Below are positions 21,467 to 32,879 of a stretch of DNA of 64,000 bases, piece after piece. The translations under genes were made by a program, and so were the position numbers. The stretch comes from Dichetophora obliterata (Eukaryota > Arthropoda > Insecta > Diptera > Sciomyzidae): positions 83,196,339 to 83,260,338 of the forward strand of contig OY986436.1 in assembly GCA_963920525.1 (NCBI GenBank), given 5' to 3'. Under the pieces are notes generated by a model that searched no databases, had not been told where the DNA came from, and saw only the letters and a list, made by a program, of their open reading frames with translations. Positions within the stretch are counted from its first letter, which is position 1, and every line of letters begins with the position of its first letter.

Positions 21467-23885
21467 AAACCTAATTTCGCCGCAGCACGAAACATGGTCG
21501 TAAGTAGCACTAGATTCAAGCATCTCAATATTCATAAAGCCACCTGGATGTCCACTGATCAAAAAACAAAAAATCAAATTGATCACGTTTTGATCGACGG
21601 AAGGCACTCTTCCAGTGTATTGGATATACGCACGATCCGTGGTGCAAACATTGACTCGGATCACTATCTTGTTGCAGCCAAGATCCGTACACGTCTGTGC
21701 GCAGCTAAGAATACACGCAACCCAACACAGAGAAAGCTAGACGTCGACAAGCTGCAATCGAAACAGACAGCCGATGCTTTCGCCACTCGACTCTCACTCC
21801 TGCTTCAAAGCACTCCTCCAATCGATGATATATGCGCGCAGTGGACACACATTTCCAACTCCATGCGTGCGGCTGCTGAAGAGGTGATTGGCTACCAACG
21901 CCCTCGCCGAAACCAGTGGTACGACCAGGAGTGTCGCGACGCCACTGCAGAGAAAGACGCCGCCTACAAAGCCACCCTGCAGTCGGTTGTAACGCGCGCT
22001 GCTAAGGAGCGATACAAAGAAAAGAGGAGGGAAGAGAGACATATTTTCAGGCGGAAAAAAAGAGAGGCAGAAAAGCGCGAGCAAGAGAAGATTGAGATGT
22101 ATGGTGACAGGAATGAGGCCATGAGGCCATGAGGGAAAATTTTTCGAAAAAATAAGACGCCTTGCCGATGGTTTTAAAACCGGGGCCTCTTCCTGCAAGG
22201 ATGAAAACGGGAATCTAGTGACAGATGTCCAGAGTACACTGACGTTATGGAGGGAACACTTCTCTAAACTTCTAAATGGCGACGCTGACAACAATCCTGC
22301 CAATAGAGATGATATTCCGGAAACCCCAATTTTGGATGACAGCGTTGAGGTTCCGTTGCCCGACTATGATGAAGTTCTGACAGCTATAGCTCGGCTTAAA
22401 AATAACAAAGCCGCGGGAGCTGATGGTTTACCTGCTGAGCTGTTTAAGAACGGAGGCGAAGCTCTACTTAAATGCATTCACGAGCTTCTATGCAGAATAT
22501 GGTTGGAAGAATGCATTCCGAACGATTGGAATCTCAGTGTGCTCTGCCCAATCCACAAGAAAGGCGATCCCACTATCTGTGCCAATTACCGTGGGATAAG
22601 CCTTCTTAATATCGCATATAAGGTCCTGTCGAGCGTTTTATGTGAAAGATTGAAGCCCATTGTAAACGAACTGATCGGACCTTATCAGTGTGGCTTCAGA
22701 CCTGGAAAGTCCACCATCGACCAGATTTTCACGCTACGACAAATCTTGGAGAAGACTCAAGAAAAACAAGTCGACACCCACCATCTTTTTGTCGACTACA
22801 AAGCCGCCTTCGACAGCCCAATAAGGAAGCACCTGTACTCCACCATGTCTGAATTTGGTATTCCTGCAAAACTAATACGACTTTGCAGGATGACACTGAG
22901 CAACACCAGCAGCGCAGTTAAAATCGGGAAGGACCTCTCCCCACCATTTATTACCAAACAAGGTTTCAGACAAGGTGATTCCTTATCGTGCGACTTTTTC
23001 AACCTAATGATGGAAAAGATCATCCGAGCTGCTGATCTGAGACGTAGTGGCACAATATTCTACAAGAGTGTTATGCTGCTTGCGTATGCTGATGACATAG
23101 ATATCATTGGCCATAATACGCGCGAAGTCAGTGCAGCATTTTCCAGATTAGAAAGAGAGTCAAGTCGAATGGATCTGTCAGTGAATGCGGATAAGACGAA
23201 ATACTTAGTGTCAACAAACAAACAGTCCAAGCGTCTTGGAACCCACGTTACCGTTGACAAAACCTCCTTCGAGGTTGTGAAGAACTTAGTTTATCTGGGA
23301 TCCAGCATTAATTCAACCAACGACATCAGCATTGAGATCAAACGAAGAATAACTCTTGCCAACAGGTGTTACTTTGGGCTCAGTAGGCAATTGAGAAGCA
23401 GAGCCCTCTCTCGACGAACGAAAATCACGCTCTATAAATCGCTCATCATGCCCGTCCTACTTTACGCATCACAAACCTGGACGCTGAGCAGTTTAGATGA
23501 AAAGACTTTAGGAGCATTCGAGAGAAAGATTCTTCGTAAGATCTACGGACCAATCTGCGTCAACGGCGAGTACCGAATACGGTGGAATGATGAACTGTAT
23601 GAGCTGTACGCTGACATTCACATAGTCAAGCGCATTAAAATCGAGCGGCTTTGCTGGCTTGGTCATGTTCAGCGCCTTCATGTTCATTCGATTCGATACA
23701 CAGCGGCGGTCAACGCAGAAGAGGACGACCGCATCTTCGTTGGAAAGACCAAGTAGAGGACAACCTGACGAAGCTTGGAATTTCCAACTGGCGCCAGCAA
23801 GCGAAAGACAGAAATGGCTGGCGCAAATTCTTAGATGAGGCCAAGACCGACATACGGTTGTAGCGCCAACTAAGTAAGTAAGTAA
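21467..23885 (+). pseudogene. RTE-type LINE, 5'-truncated, three frames
   Basis: The element encodes the C-terminal half of an apurinic-type endonuclease (NQIDHVLIDGR, DSDHYLVAAKI) and a reverse transcriptase. RT landmarks are NNKAAGADGLPAELF, PIHKKGDPTICANYRGISL, YQCGFRPGKSTIDQI, FVDYKAAFDSP (first Asp), RQGDSLSC and AYADDIDIIG (catalytic YADD, near 23085). The RT stretch is open for 512 codons. Two frameshifts interrupt it: an 8-bp duplication (AGGCCATG) near 22115-22133 and one near 23710-23750 before the RGRPHLRW...NWRQQAKDRNGWR tail. The 3' end is a (TAAG)n tract, as in RTE elements. Candidate target duplication: AATAAAT at 21460-21466 and 23886-23892. The 5' part is lost. Confidence 0.85.
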
Positions 23886-24092
23886 AATAAATGAGATTGT
23901 ATGAATACTGAACCAAAAAATTCACTTATCACTTTGTACATCACTTGTTATGTTTATTTAAAAAAGTTGTTGTTTTTCTTTCCTTTTTTTCTGTTTTTGA
24001 CATTTTCTAAAAAATTCTTCTAAAAAACACCCGGCTTTTGTTTAGAAACCGATCAGTCTTTAACAACAACCGTTTTCGTCCATCCCTGGTGT

Positions 24093-24910
24093 TTGACAGG
24101 CATTGAAAGTAGACAACCATTGATTTCAATGGCTTTCAAATGGTTTACTGAATTCCGTTGTGGTCGTATCAGCACAAGTGACGCTGAACGTTCAGGTCGC
24201 CCAAAAGAGGTCGTCACGCTGAAAATCGTCGATAAAATCCATGGAATGATATTGAACGATCGGAGAATGAAAGTGCTTGAGGTGGCTGAGGCTTTACGCT
24301 TCTCAATTGAGCGGGTACATCACTTTTTACATGAAAAAGCTATCCGCGCGATTGTTGCCGAGATTGCTCATACTTTACCATAAGCGCAGCTGTGTGACCA
24401 CTTCAAAGGAGTGTTTGGCGATGCTCAAACGCAATCTGAAGAAATTTTTGCGCCGTTTGGTGTGGATGCATCAAAATACACCAGAGAATAAGTAATAGTA
24501 CAAGCAGTGGACTTCTCTGAGTGAATGTGAACCAAAGAAGGCAAAAAAGGGTCTATCGACTAACAAGATCATGCGGAGTCATTCACATTGATTACCTGGA
24601 TAAGGATAAAACGATCACCGGCAAATATAATTTACAGCTGTTTGACAGTTTTGCCATTGCTTTGAAGCAAAAACGACAGGCACACACGTCTGTAGTCGCC
24701 GTTGCAAAAATCCATAAATTGGGCTAAGAACTGCTACCCAATCCACCATATTCTCCAGATTTAGGAAACTGAGACTGTTTCCAAACCTAAAAAAATGGTT
24801 CGGCTGTAAGAGATTTGGGTCGAATGAAGAGGTCATCACGGAAACAAGAGTCTATTTTGAGAAACTTTATAAAACAAGTGTATTATTTGGAAGGAATAAA
24901 AAAAATTGGA
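24093..24910 (+). pseudogene. Irritans-type mariner transposase fossil
   Basis: Blocks in three frames follow the order of an irritans-group mariner. They are a helix-turn-helix region ending FRCGRISTSDAERSGRPKEVV, KIHGMILNDRRMKVLEVAEAL, SIERVHHFLHEK, a short MLKRNLKKFLRR segment, HIDYLDKDKTI, a KIHKLG segment, LLPNPPYSPDL-like text near 24733, and a final SNEEVITET block. The first catalytic region is deleted, and several stops and frameshifts are present. I could not find the usual ~30-bp mariner termini next to it. It lies between the RTE LINE and the right arm of the composite element. Confidence 0.7.
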
Positions 24911-25119
24911 AAAACTCTGAAATCAATCTATTTATTTAAGAAGAGAAGACCATCAAAGAAACGTAAGATTACGTTCTTAATTTCACTATAAGGTACCTGG
25001 GCGACTGAGCTTAGTTCGGCTTCCTCCAAAACCCGTGTGCTTAAATGTTTTTTTTTTTTTTTTTGGTTGTATATCAAAAAAAAAAACTATTAATTTCTTT
25101 AATGCTACTGCACTCAGAA

Positions 25120-25725
25120 AAAATTTTCTCAGAATATGAGAAAAAAAGGCATCGTATTTAGAGAAAACTGGTATTTACTTTGCTCCAGAAAAAGCTTTTC
25201 TCTAAATGTGATCCCATAAATTACCTAAAAATGGTAAAAAGCTTCCATTAAAAAGAGAAATATTTTCTCATTTATAAAGACACCTTCTCTTTAACAGAAA
25301 AATATTCCTTTGTACCAGGTTAAACCGTTTTCTTTTCTTTTAATTGCGTTTATAGTTTCTCACAAAAAAGAACTGATAGTGAAATATACAGTTGCGTACG
25401 AAATAATGCTGTGCTCTTATATTCAGACATGTTTGTATAAATAATACTAGTCTGCAATTTCGGATCTGGTTAACTCATTAACACTCCTATATGTACTTTC
25501 AACACTGGTCCCAAACTTGTACTAATTTTTTTTTTACTTTATTGTAGAGTTTTTAAGATACAGGGTGTTTTATGTTTTTAGCACGTGCTTAGTTTTATTG
25601 ATCTAGAATCTAAACTACTCACATAAAATAAAAAATATTATTTTCTCAATTGTCAACTTTTCAACCAATATATGTCAATTAGTATTGTGTCATGTATCAA
25701 ATCAGTAAAAATTTGTCTATAATAG
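25120..25725. other. No gene seen; CTCAGAAAAAATTTTCTCAG-like text
   Basis: This is AT-rich DNA with clustered CTCAGAAAAA / TTTTCTC / CTTTTCTC complementary words around 25115-25320. It may be a worn MITE, but I cannot define its ends. Confidence 0.3.
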
Positions 25726-25727
25726 TA

Positions 25728-26412
25728 ATCCGCAGTTAATTCGTTTTCATAAAATGCGCGATTTCTGGTTGAATTATCCGGGGAGCGAATTAACCGATGC
25801 CCGCTTAATTCAGCCTTTTGCCGATTTAGAGAAATCCCGCTTAATTCGACAACTTACCTAACTAAAGCAAAATAAGTAAGTCCCCATACACAAAGCTTAT
25901 ATATTTACATTAGAAAACAAACAATATTTAATTTTTATATCAACAATTGTATAAGGAACAAAAAAATTCACATTTTGTATGTATGTTAAGATTTTAGTTT
26001 TAAAAACAAAGATAATTTGCAAAGATTTTAGTTTTAAGAACAAAGATAATTTCATTTGAATTTAAGTTAAAACTTTAATTGAAAAATTTGGTGATTTTGC
26101 TTTGCAGTGAATTGCCAATCTTATGTCAGACAACATATGTTTCCATATTTTTCAATCCAAACATTACCTTATTATCTGCTTGCACGATACTTGCAGATCG
26201 TGTATATATTTAAGAGATTCGTAAAATGAAGGAGGTTTTTGGAGTATCATCCTCCTTGTCGGTTTCCTCAGTATCAAAAGTTGATAAAAGTATAATTAAT
26301 TAATATTTTTTTTTGCCGAAATAAACAGTTTTTAATTGCTATAAAAATTTACATTAAATTACTTTTAAACGAATTATGTGGGGAAACGAACTAACCCAGG
26401 ATGAATTATGAG
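25728..26412. mobile_element. Possible pogo/Tigger-like remnant
   Basis: Text near the left end (CCGCAGTTAATTCGTTTTC, GCCCGCTTAATTCAG, CCCGCTTAATTCGAC) is typical of the subterminal repeats of pogo-like elements. The right side has GGGGAAACGAACTAACCC, which is weakly complementary to the left end. No coding remains. Confidence 0.3.
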
Positions 26413-26449
26413 GAAAATTCACACATATGTATTTTATATGCAAAATTTT

Positions 26450-26755
26450 TTTTTAAATTTTTAGCTGAATTAAGTCGGAAAGCTGTAATATAGACTTTTT
26501 GCCGAATAAAATAATTTTGGCCACTAAAATCAATCAAATACCACAATGTGAGATGCGTACCACATTCAAATAAAAAAAAACTTTTATAGCAGCAAAAATA
26601 CAAACTCCAACATGCATACGGGACTGAGCTCATATTACAAACAACAACATGCAAAAAGTTATGACTCATGCCGCTATACATAAGAAAAGCAAAATGAAAT
26701 GGAAAGAAATACAAATTATTTGCGTGAAAACACAGAGAAAACGAATTTTTTTTGA
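26450..26755 (-). repeat. Dispersed repeat family B, copy 2 (inverted)
   Basis: This is the reverse complement of 17355-17640 over about 280 bp, with the same order of landmark words. It directly abuts the truncated Tc1 element. Confidence 0.7.
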
Positions 26756-26799
26756 GAAATGAGACCTAAGTAGATTGACAAATATTATTAAGACAAATA

Positions 26800-27330
26800 T
26801 TGACGTTGCAAAGGTGCTCCCAAAGTTAAGCGTCAGCTGCGAAACTATGGTGGAGGCTCCCTCATAGTTTGGTGAAGTATGGGAACCACTCCAATTTCTT
26901 CGTTAGCACCAAGATAGACTCGCTAAATTATATACAACTGTTGGATGAAGTTCTTGTGTCATTTGGAGAAGATATTTTTACCCAAGAAAATATTTTCCAA
27001 CAGGACAATGCTGCAATTCACCGCTCTCTGAGAACTATAGAGTTCCTGGAGTCTAAGGGTATGCCAACTCTCGACTGGCCGGTTCTTAGTCCTGATCTGA
27101 ACCCTATCGAGAACTTATGGTCCATACTATCAACCAAAGTTTTCTATCATGGCCGTCAATTAAAGGACCTAAAGGAGCTGAAAACGGCAATTCAAGAAGA
27201 GTGCAATAAAATTGATCCCATGCATTTTCATACTTTGATAAACTCAATGCCAAATCGTCTGAAAGAAGTTATCAAAAACAATGGAGGTCATACTTCTATT
27301 AAAACTATTTTTATAATTAAAAAGATATAG
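26800..27330 (+). pseudogene. Tc1-type transposase, C-terminal half (DD34E)
   Basis: The frame 26869-27330 begins within the catalytic domain and runs to the natural stop. FQQDNAAIHRS holds the second catalytic Asp, and LSPDLNPIENLW holds the catalytic Glu. There are 34 residues between them, the DD34E spacing of Tc1 elements. Upstream, KVKRQLRNYGGGSLIVW can be read before one stop (TGA in GTGAAGT near 26873), so the reading frame extends back to about 26800. The N-terminal DNA-binding domains and first Asp are missing. The final segment is intact, ending in an I-rich tail. Confidence 0.85.
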
Positions 27331-27506
27331 TGCCTTTATATTTATTTCGCACAATTTTTAAGTTTCTTTTTTGTTTTTTTTTTTTGTTATAAGTTTAAGA
27401 AAAAATGCAAATATTTTTTAATTCCATTATTTTATGATTTAATGTATAAAGCTATTTATTAAAAATATTTCTTTATTTGCTGCCTTTATAATTATTTTGC
27501 TGGGTG
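27331..27506. mobile_element. Right terminal region of the Tc1 element (IR/DR type)
   Basis: Two related words, GTGCCTTTATATTTATTTCGC at about 27330-27351 and CTGCCTTTATAATTATTTTGC at about 27480-27501, lie about 150 bp apart in direct orientation. The outer one ends TGGGTG|TA. Long Tc1-type inverted repeats often hold two such transposase sites. The left terminus is missing. Confidence 0.6.
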
Positions 27507-27509
27507 TAT

Positions 27510-29550
27510 TAGATAAGATAAACAAAAATCATTAATTTGCAATTTTTGACATAACGATTATTAGATTAATCTTAATTGAAATAATAAAAAAAGCCTAAAA
27601 AAATAAAAATTCTGAAACTATGTTTGTACTAAGAGTGTTTCTGTAATTAAGTGCAATTACGTTTATTATTATATATTATAAAATGATCAAAAACAAAAAT
27701 CACTTGGTGTATTTTTACAAAGAAGTATGATGATGAAATATCGCAAGTTTGCTCATGAAGTTAGTCCTTATAAAGGAATATAGTATTCTTTAATAAACAA
27801 TGCGTTACTACAATTACAGTCATGAATCATTGAAAAACCCTTGATTACAATTACAAATAGTCGTAATATCGTTTTTTTGAAAATTATAATTGCTGCAATC
27901 CCAATCTAAGTTGGTTCAATAAGCAGATTTCCTTTATTGCAATAGAATTTTTTCAATTTAAATATAACTGCAATCACAGTCGTGTGGAAATCGTAATAAA
28001 GAATGTCCAGCTCTGCTTTCAGGTAACATTGATATGAGAGAGGGAGTGTTGATTAATATGAAAAAATAGATGCTCATTTAAATAAAATCTTGTATCTTTC
28101 AGTAGTAAAACTTGATTTAAAAATATGATGAAATTGTCAAAACTATAATTCGACAAATTATATTTTGTTTTTCAAAAGATTAGGTTAAGGTTGGAACTAC
28201 AGATAGATAGATGCAAAGGATATTTAGGTTCTGACCCTAGGTTTGTTTTTCTCTCATGTCTCATTTGCTAAAGTAGTTATTTCGTTTTAGATTTTTTCCG
28301 AAAGAATAGTATGATTTCAGGGCGAGTCGTTTGGCAGGGAGTAGGGCTAGACACTTAGTGAGAGTATGCCTTGAATATTCTTAATCTTGTGGGCAATGTC
28401 TACATACATTGTGAATTAGTTGACAGGTTAATTTTTAGTAGTAATTTTTATTTTTTTCAGTTATTATTCCAGTCATCATTTCTAGGTAATTTTTCTCTAG
28501 GATCATTAGATTGTTCGACCTTTCTAAAATTTCGTTTCAATTTTTTGAACTATTTGAAAAGATTTTATATCTAATAAAATATTTATATATCTTAAACCTT
28601 ATCTGTGTCATAACCTAACATTACAAAATTTGTATTTTTGTAAAATCTCCAAAAATCAAAAACTATCAGAAATTATGACAAAATACTACTTATATATTTA
28701 GTGTCTTGAAATTTTAATATTATTATATTTGATTTTTAGTAAAGGTGCTGCTTACCTTCTGAGTATAAATATTTTTGTATTCTAATATATTAATAGATTT
28801 GGCTTACATTAAAGGAGTGCAATTTTGAGATGTGGGTTGCTAAGGGGTAAGCAAACAAAAAAAAAAAAAAGGTTTAGAAACTTTCCCAGATTTCATATCT
28901 TGTGTGGCTAAAGTCTTGACCACAGTGAAATCAAAGGTATCCAATAAACCTGATCAAAAGATTGATTTATACAAACGTTTAAAAGTCTACGATTCTATAG
29001 TAATATTTGAAGTAGGTCATCTCTGCCACTCAGCAAGTTGATAACATTCAGTGTACTCATTGAAATCCCACCGCAATACAATACATTAATCCTAAAAAAG
29101 CTAACAGCTACGAACTGTGCGGTTGGGTACTCTAGTTAAACACTCAAAAGATTGCGTGACTGGTGTTACTTTTGTGCAGGAAACTAACAATTAGTGGTCA
29201 GAAGGTGTTGATTTAATGCTATTCCAGCGAGAAGTCAGCAAACAGAAAATCAATACTGAAAGTGAAGCACTGAAGAAGAAGGCTTTAAAATTTATGAAGG
29301 ACTACTTTATATTAGCGTTATTTTGGTCAAACAAAAAAGGTGGGGTAAAAAAAACAGGGTGGTACGCTGCGAACATACAAACAAGAGATTTCTGTTGTGA
29401 TAAACACAGAATTGAATTGTTTCTGATTTTGTTTTAAATAAAGATCTTTATTTATACAAATCTCAATGCTTGTTCATTTGTTGGCACTTCATAGCATCCA
29501 CCTCATACATTGCAACTTCGGCTTTTGCCAACCCATATATTTGAAACGGT
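27510..29550. other. No gene seen
   Basis: This is AT-rich DNA without supported coding sequence, RNA gene or bounded element. A 73-codon frame at 29216-29437 has no recognisable content. Confidence 0.35.
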
Positions 29551-30320
29551 AAAATTTCTAGAAGGTTTCAAATTTTCACAGTTGCACGCTTTTGATTCTC
29601 CTGACAGTTGCAATCAAAATGTTGCCAAGACGAAATGCGTGCCTCGATTTTTTAGAGCAAGTGAATAACAGTGTCCAAGCAAAAAACAATGATGCTTAGT
29701 AGGCAGAAACGCACCATCTAAAGCCCACTGATCTGACCGCGGACAGCAACAGGCAGCTAAGCCTGCACAAGCTCTTGCCAATAAAACATAAACATAAAAA
29801 GTGAAGTCAAAAAAGTGTACCACAAACTGAGGCATTTGACAGCGAAACAAGTGCTCTAAAAATAAAAACCAACAAAATTGTTGTGAATGCATAACTGTCA
29901 CGCAGCACTGCCAAAGCGTGTAACTGACAATTGCAGAGCGACGTTTTTTTAACCGTCTAACATGTCGCTCTAAGCCGCCACGACTGTCAGTCAGCTTGCA
30001 GCTTCTATTGCATTCTTTGAACGATATACATATGCAAAAAAGCCTGGCTCTTCTACACGTTCTCTTTCTTCTGTTCGATGTAGCTGTCAAAATTGTGCAG
30101 TTGCATTTGAAAAAGCAAAGGTTTGATGTTATCGCTAACGTCAATGCGGTTTTTGACACCTTCCGCCATGAGTGACAGCAGCGATCTATATATGTGTGTT
30201 TATGTGTCTATGTCAAAATATCCACAAAAATGCGCTTTTATGTCAATTTCTTATCATTATTCCCGATTACAATACAAAAAATCTATCCAGCAACAATTTA
30301 AGCAGCACGTCTGCAACACA
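29550..30320. other. GC-richer patch with clustered TGACAG / CTGTCA words
   Basis: At least seven TGACAG or CTGTCA words occur here, for example near 29602, 29838, 29896, 29926, 29983, 30082 and 30170. The base composition is visibly less AT-rich than the surroundings. A 181-codon minus-strand frame (30159-29614) begins with GTG and looks non-coding. The patch may be single-copy regulatory DNA or an old repeat; the sequence alone does not decide. Confidence 0.35.
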
Positions 30321-31152
30321 GCAATGAAACTGGTTTTTTGTTTAAAATTTTAAATGTTTTGCAGTGCCAAAAATTAACTTAAACTTTAAAGGGTGCTATA
30401 TGACGTCTGTTTAAAACAATGCGCTAAATAAGTTACAGCTACAAATATTTAGCTGTCAGTTTCAAATCTAGCCATTGGCGGTTTTTGTTTGTTTCGCTAA
30501 ATAGTTTTGACATTTCATAAACAAATATGTTCCATGGTTTAGAGACAGATAATTTTTTTAAACGTGTTTTTTTATTTCTATTTTGATGGCTTAAAATGTT
30601 TAATGCTTTTGTCAGTTTAGAGAAATTAATGTTTTGTTTTATAAAGCTTTCACAACAGACCTTCACAAGTCCAATGCAAATAAGCTAAACTTTTAGGTAT
30701 AAAAAAGGTGTTTTTTATATTTAGACTTTTAGACAAGGATATGCGTCAAACCAACTGTCGGGCACAGGGCTGCATCAAGGTAGCATTTTAGGGGTTCTCA
30801 CCCTCTCTCCCCCGAAAAATTGAACTTTTATGCCTTCGATTTAAGATGACAACGTTTACTGCAAATATTTACGCAAGTTTAAGCAATATTTACTTCTTAG
30901 TGTTAGTGCTAGTGCTTTTTCCGTCAATTTTTTTTCTTTTTAAAATATATGCCACTATAACAGTTACTACTTGTACTGCAAACCAATCTTTTTCAACATT
31001 AAAAGGCTAAAAACTTACTTGCAGAACTTAACAGGATAAGAGACTAACTGGATTGGTGTTGATTGAGTGTGCATCGAAGATTTGATATTGATAAAGAAGA
31101 AGTTATCAACGATTTTGCAGCAAAAAATGCCAGGCGGTTGAATTTTTTATTA

Positions 31153-32876
31153 CAGTGAAAGCTCCCATAAGCGGACACCGATGATTACCTACTTTTTGTC
31201 CGCATATGAGAGATGTCCGCTTATGGTAATGTCGTAAAAAATAATATTAAGATTGAAATTAAAAAAAATGGCATTGCAATATTCTAATTTAAAATAATTT
31301 ATATTCTTCAAAAGACGAAAAACGAAACTAGTACGAAATAAATAAAAATTTATATATGTACATTAGAGTAGTCCTTTTTTCGAAAGTAAAAAACTACGGA
31401 CCGGACTTTTGTTCCTTCACAAAACAGAAGTAAACTACAATTTTCAGAAAAAAATAATGATATTTAAAGGTGCCTATTGCGACCTTTAAGTTGAAAATCT
31501 AATTTATATGGGGAAAAAGTGATCTTTTTAAAAAAAAAAATCCACTAAGAGTTTTTTAAGTGCAATTACTAAGAAAACCGGTAAGCGCCCCATTTTTTAT
31601 TTAAATTTTCTTTTTAATGAGCTATCAAACATTGAAAGTGGACAAAAACTTCTAGAGTGGTGATTTTTTACTTTTCGAAAAAATCTAAATTTTTGATTTT
31701 TTAAATGTATTAAAAAAATCGCAAAAATACAAATTTGAAAAAAATTTCATTGACATGTTATGGAAATATTTTCTTAAACTATATTTAAAACAGATACAAA
31801 AAATTATTCGAATACATTAAATTACCGGTGGTTATGATAATTTTTGCTAGAAGGCTGAGTTCCTAAATGCATTTATGCAATGCATCAGTGTGTTTTATTT
31901 GGAGTTGGTGCTAAGTTCAATTACAAAAACTGCGCAAATCTGTTGATATTCTGAAAATAAGAAGAGTTGCGCAGTTTTGGTCAATAAGCTTTCGGCCAAT
32001 TCAAAATAAAACACGCTGATGCATTGCATAAATGTATTTAGGTACTCCGCCGAAGTGTACCTTTTTGGAAATTTCAAGTTTGTGTATTTTGATGGAAAAA
32101 AAATCCCCAAAAACTTCAAAATTCAAGTTTAGAAAAAACACCAAGAAATGGGCACAGAATAGTTTTAATTTTAACATAAGCTGTCGATAATAAAAAATTA
32201 TTGGCGTAAGTTTCTTGGATGCCATGCAAGTAATGATTTATCATTCAGAGTAAATTTGTAAATAGAGAAAAAAACGACTCGTCTAACTATCGAAAACACA
32301 AAAAAAAAAGAAAAAAAAAAAAACATTATGGAATATTTGGAACATAATTCTTCACTGGAAATTAACTAGGTAAACAGTTCTTTTACTCTTTTACTCTCTT
32401 TTCTTATCGTTACCTTCTTTTTTATTTTTTTCACTCTTAACTTAAACAAATTATTATAAATTGATTTAATTGTGTGTTAATTTTTTAATTTAATTTAAAC
32501 TATATGTATAATTTAAATTTAATGTATTAATTTAATTTCACTAAATTCAAAATATATCTTATTTTTAGACTTTGTATTGTAAAAGAACATAGTTCTTATT
32601 GTACTTATAAAACAAAGACCCAATGAATTTGAATTTGAATTTGAAAAGCAGTAATTTTTGTGATCTAAAAAAGACAAAAGTGTCCACTTATTAGAGCTTC
32701 GCGTCCGCTTATGGGAAATTTGTTTTTCATAAATAGACATCTTTGTGTGTCTGCGTCTGTTAATCGGAAAGTTCGTGTTTGGGAGAGCATTTTCTATGGG
32801 AAAAAAACCAATAAATTTATCGTTCCGCAGAATGTGTCTGCTTATAGGAAATGTCCGCTTATAGAAGCTTTCACAG
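31153..32876. mobile_element. Non-autonomous pogo/Tigger-like element
   Basis: The left end CAGTGAAAGCTCCCATAAGCGGACA and the right end, read inward, CTGTGAAAGCTTCTATAAGCGGACA, match over about 25 bp and are flanked by TA (31151-31152 and 32877-32878). CAGTGAAA termini followed by repeated GTCCGCTTATGG words are characteristic of pogo-like elements. Further copies of that word lie at about 31216, 32703 and 32847. No transposase is present; the 1.7-kb interior includes a nested hairpin element. Confidence 0.75.
31863..32042. mobile_element. 180-bp hairpin MITE nested in the pogo-like element
   Basis: The arms CCTAAATGCATTTATGCAATG... and its near-perfect reverse complement (CCTAAATACATTTATGCAATG read inward) pair over about 48 bp. 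Pairing then resumes around AAAACTGCGCAA / TTGCGCAGTTTT near the centre, so almost the whole unit is self-complementary. Confidence 0.75.
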
Positions 32877-32879
32877 TAT

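Larger units (their letters stand above)
18558..25110. mobile_element. Composite TIR element with ~110-bp arms, split by piggyBac
   Basis: CAGTAGCTTTAA followed, after the piggyBac at 18570-21159, by AGAAATTAATAG...GATATACAACCAAA...GAAGCCGAGCTAAGCTCAGTCGCC (to about 21253) is the left arm. The right arm (24998-25110) is its reverse complement, ending ATTTCTTTAATGCTACTG. The arm match runs straight across the piggyBac TTAA site, so piggyBac landed inside the left arm. Between the arms lie an RTE LINE and a mariner fossil. No matching target duplication is visible (outer flanks CCTGATTA and CACTCAGA). Confidence 0.7.

Noticed and set aside
29614..30159. 181-codon minus-strand open frame
   Set aside because: It starts with GTG, is Cys/Leu/Phe-rich without domain logic, and lies in a GC-richer patch where stops are rarer. 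I see no splice or start context.
31863..32042. microRNA precursor
   Set aside because: The hairpin is almost wholly self-complementary over 180 bp and has transposon-like ends, unlike a typical pre-miRNA.
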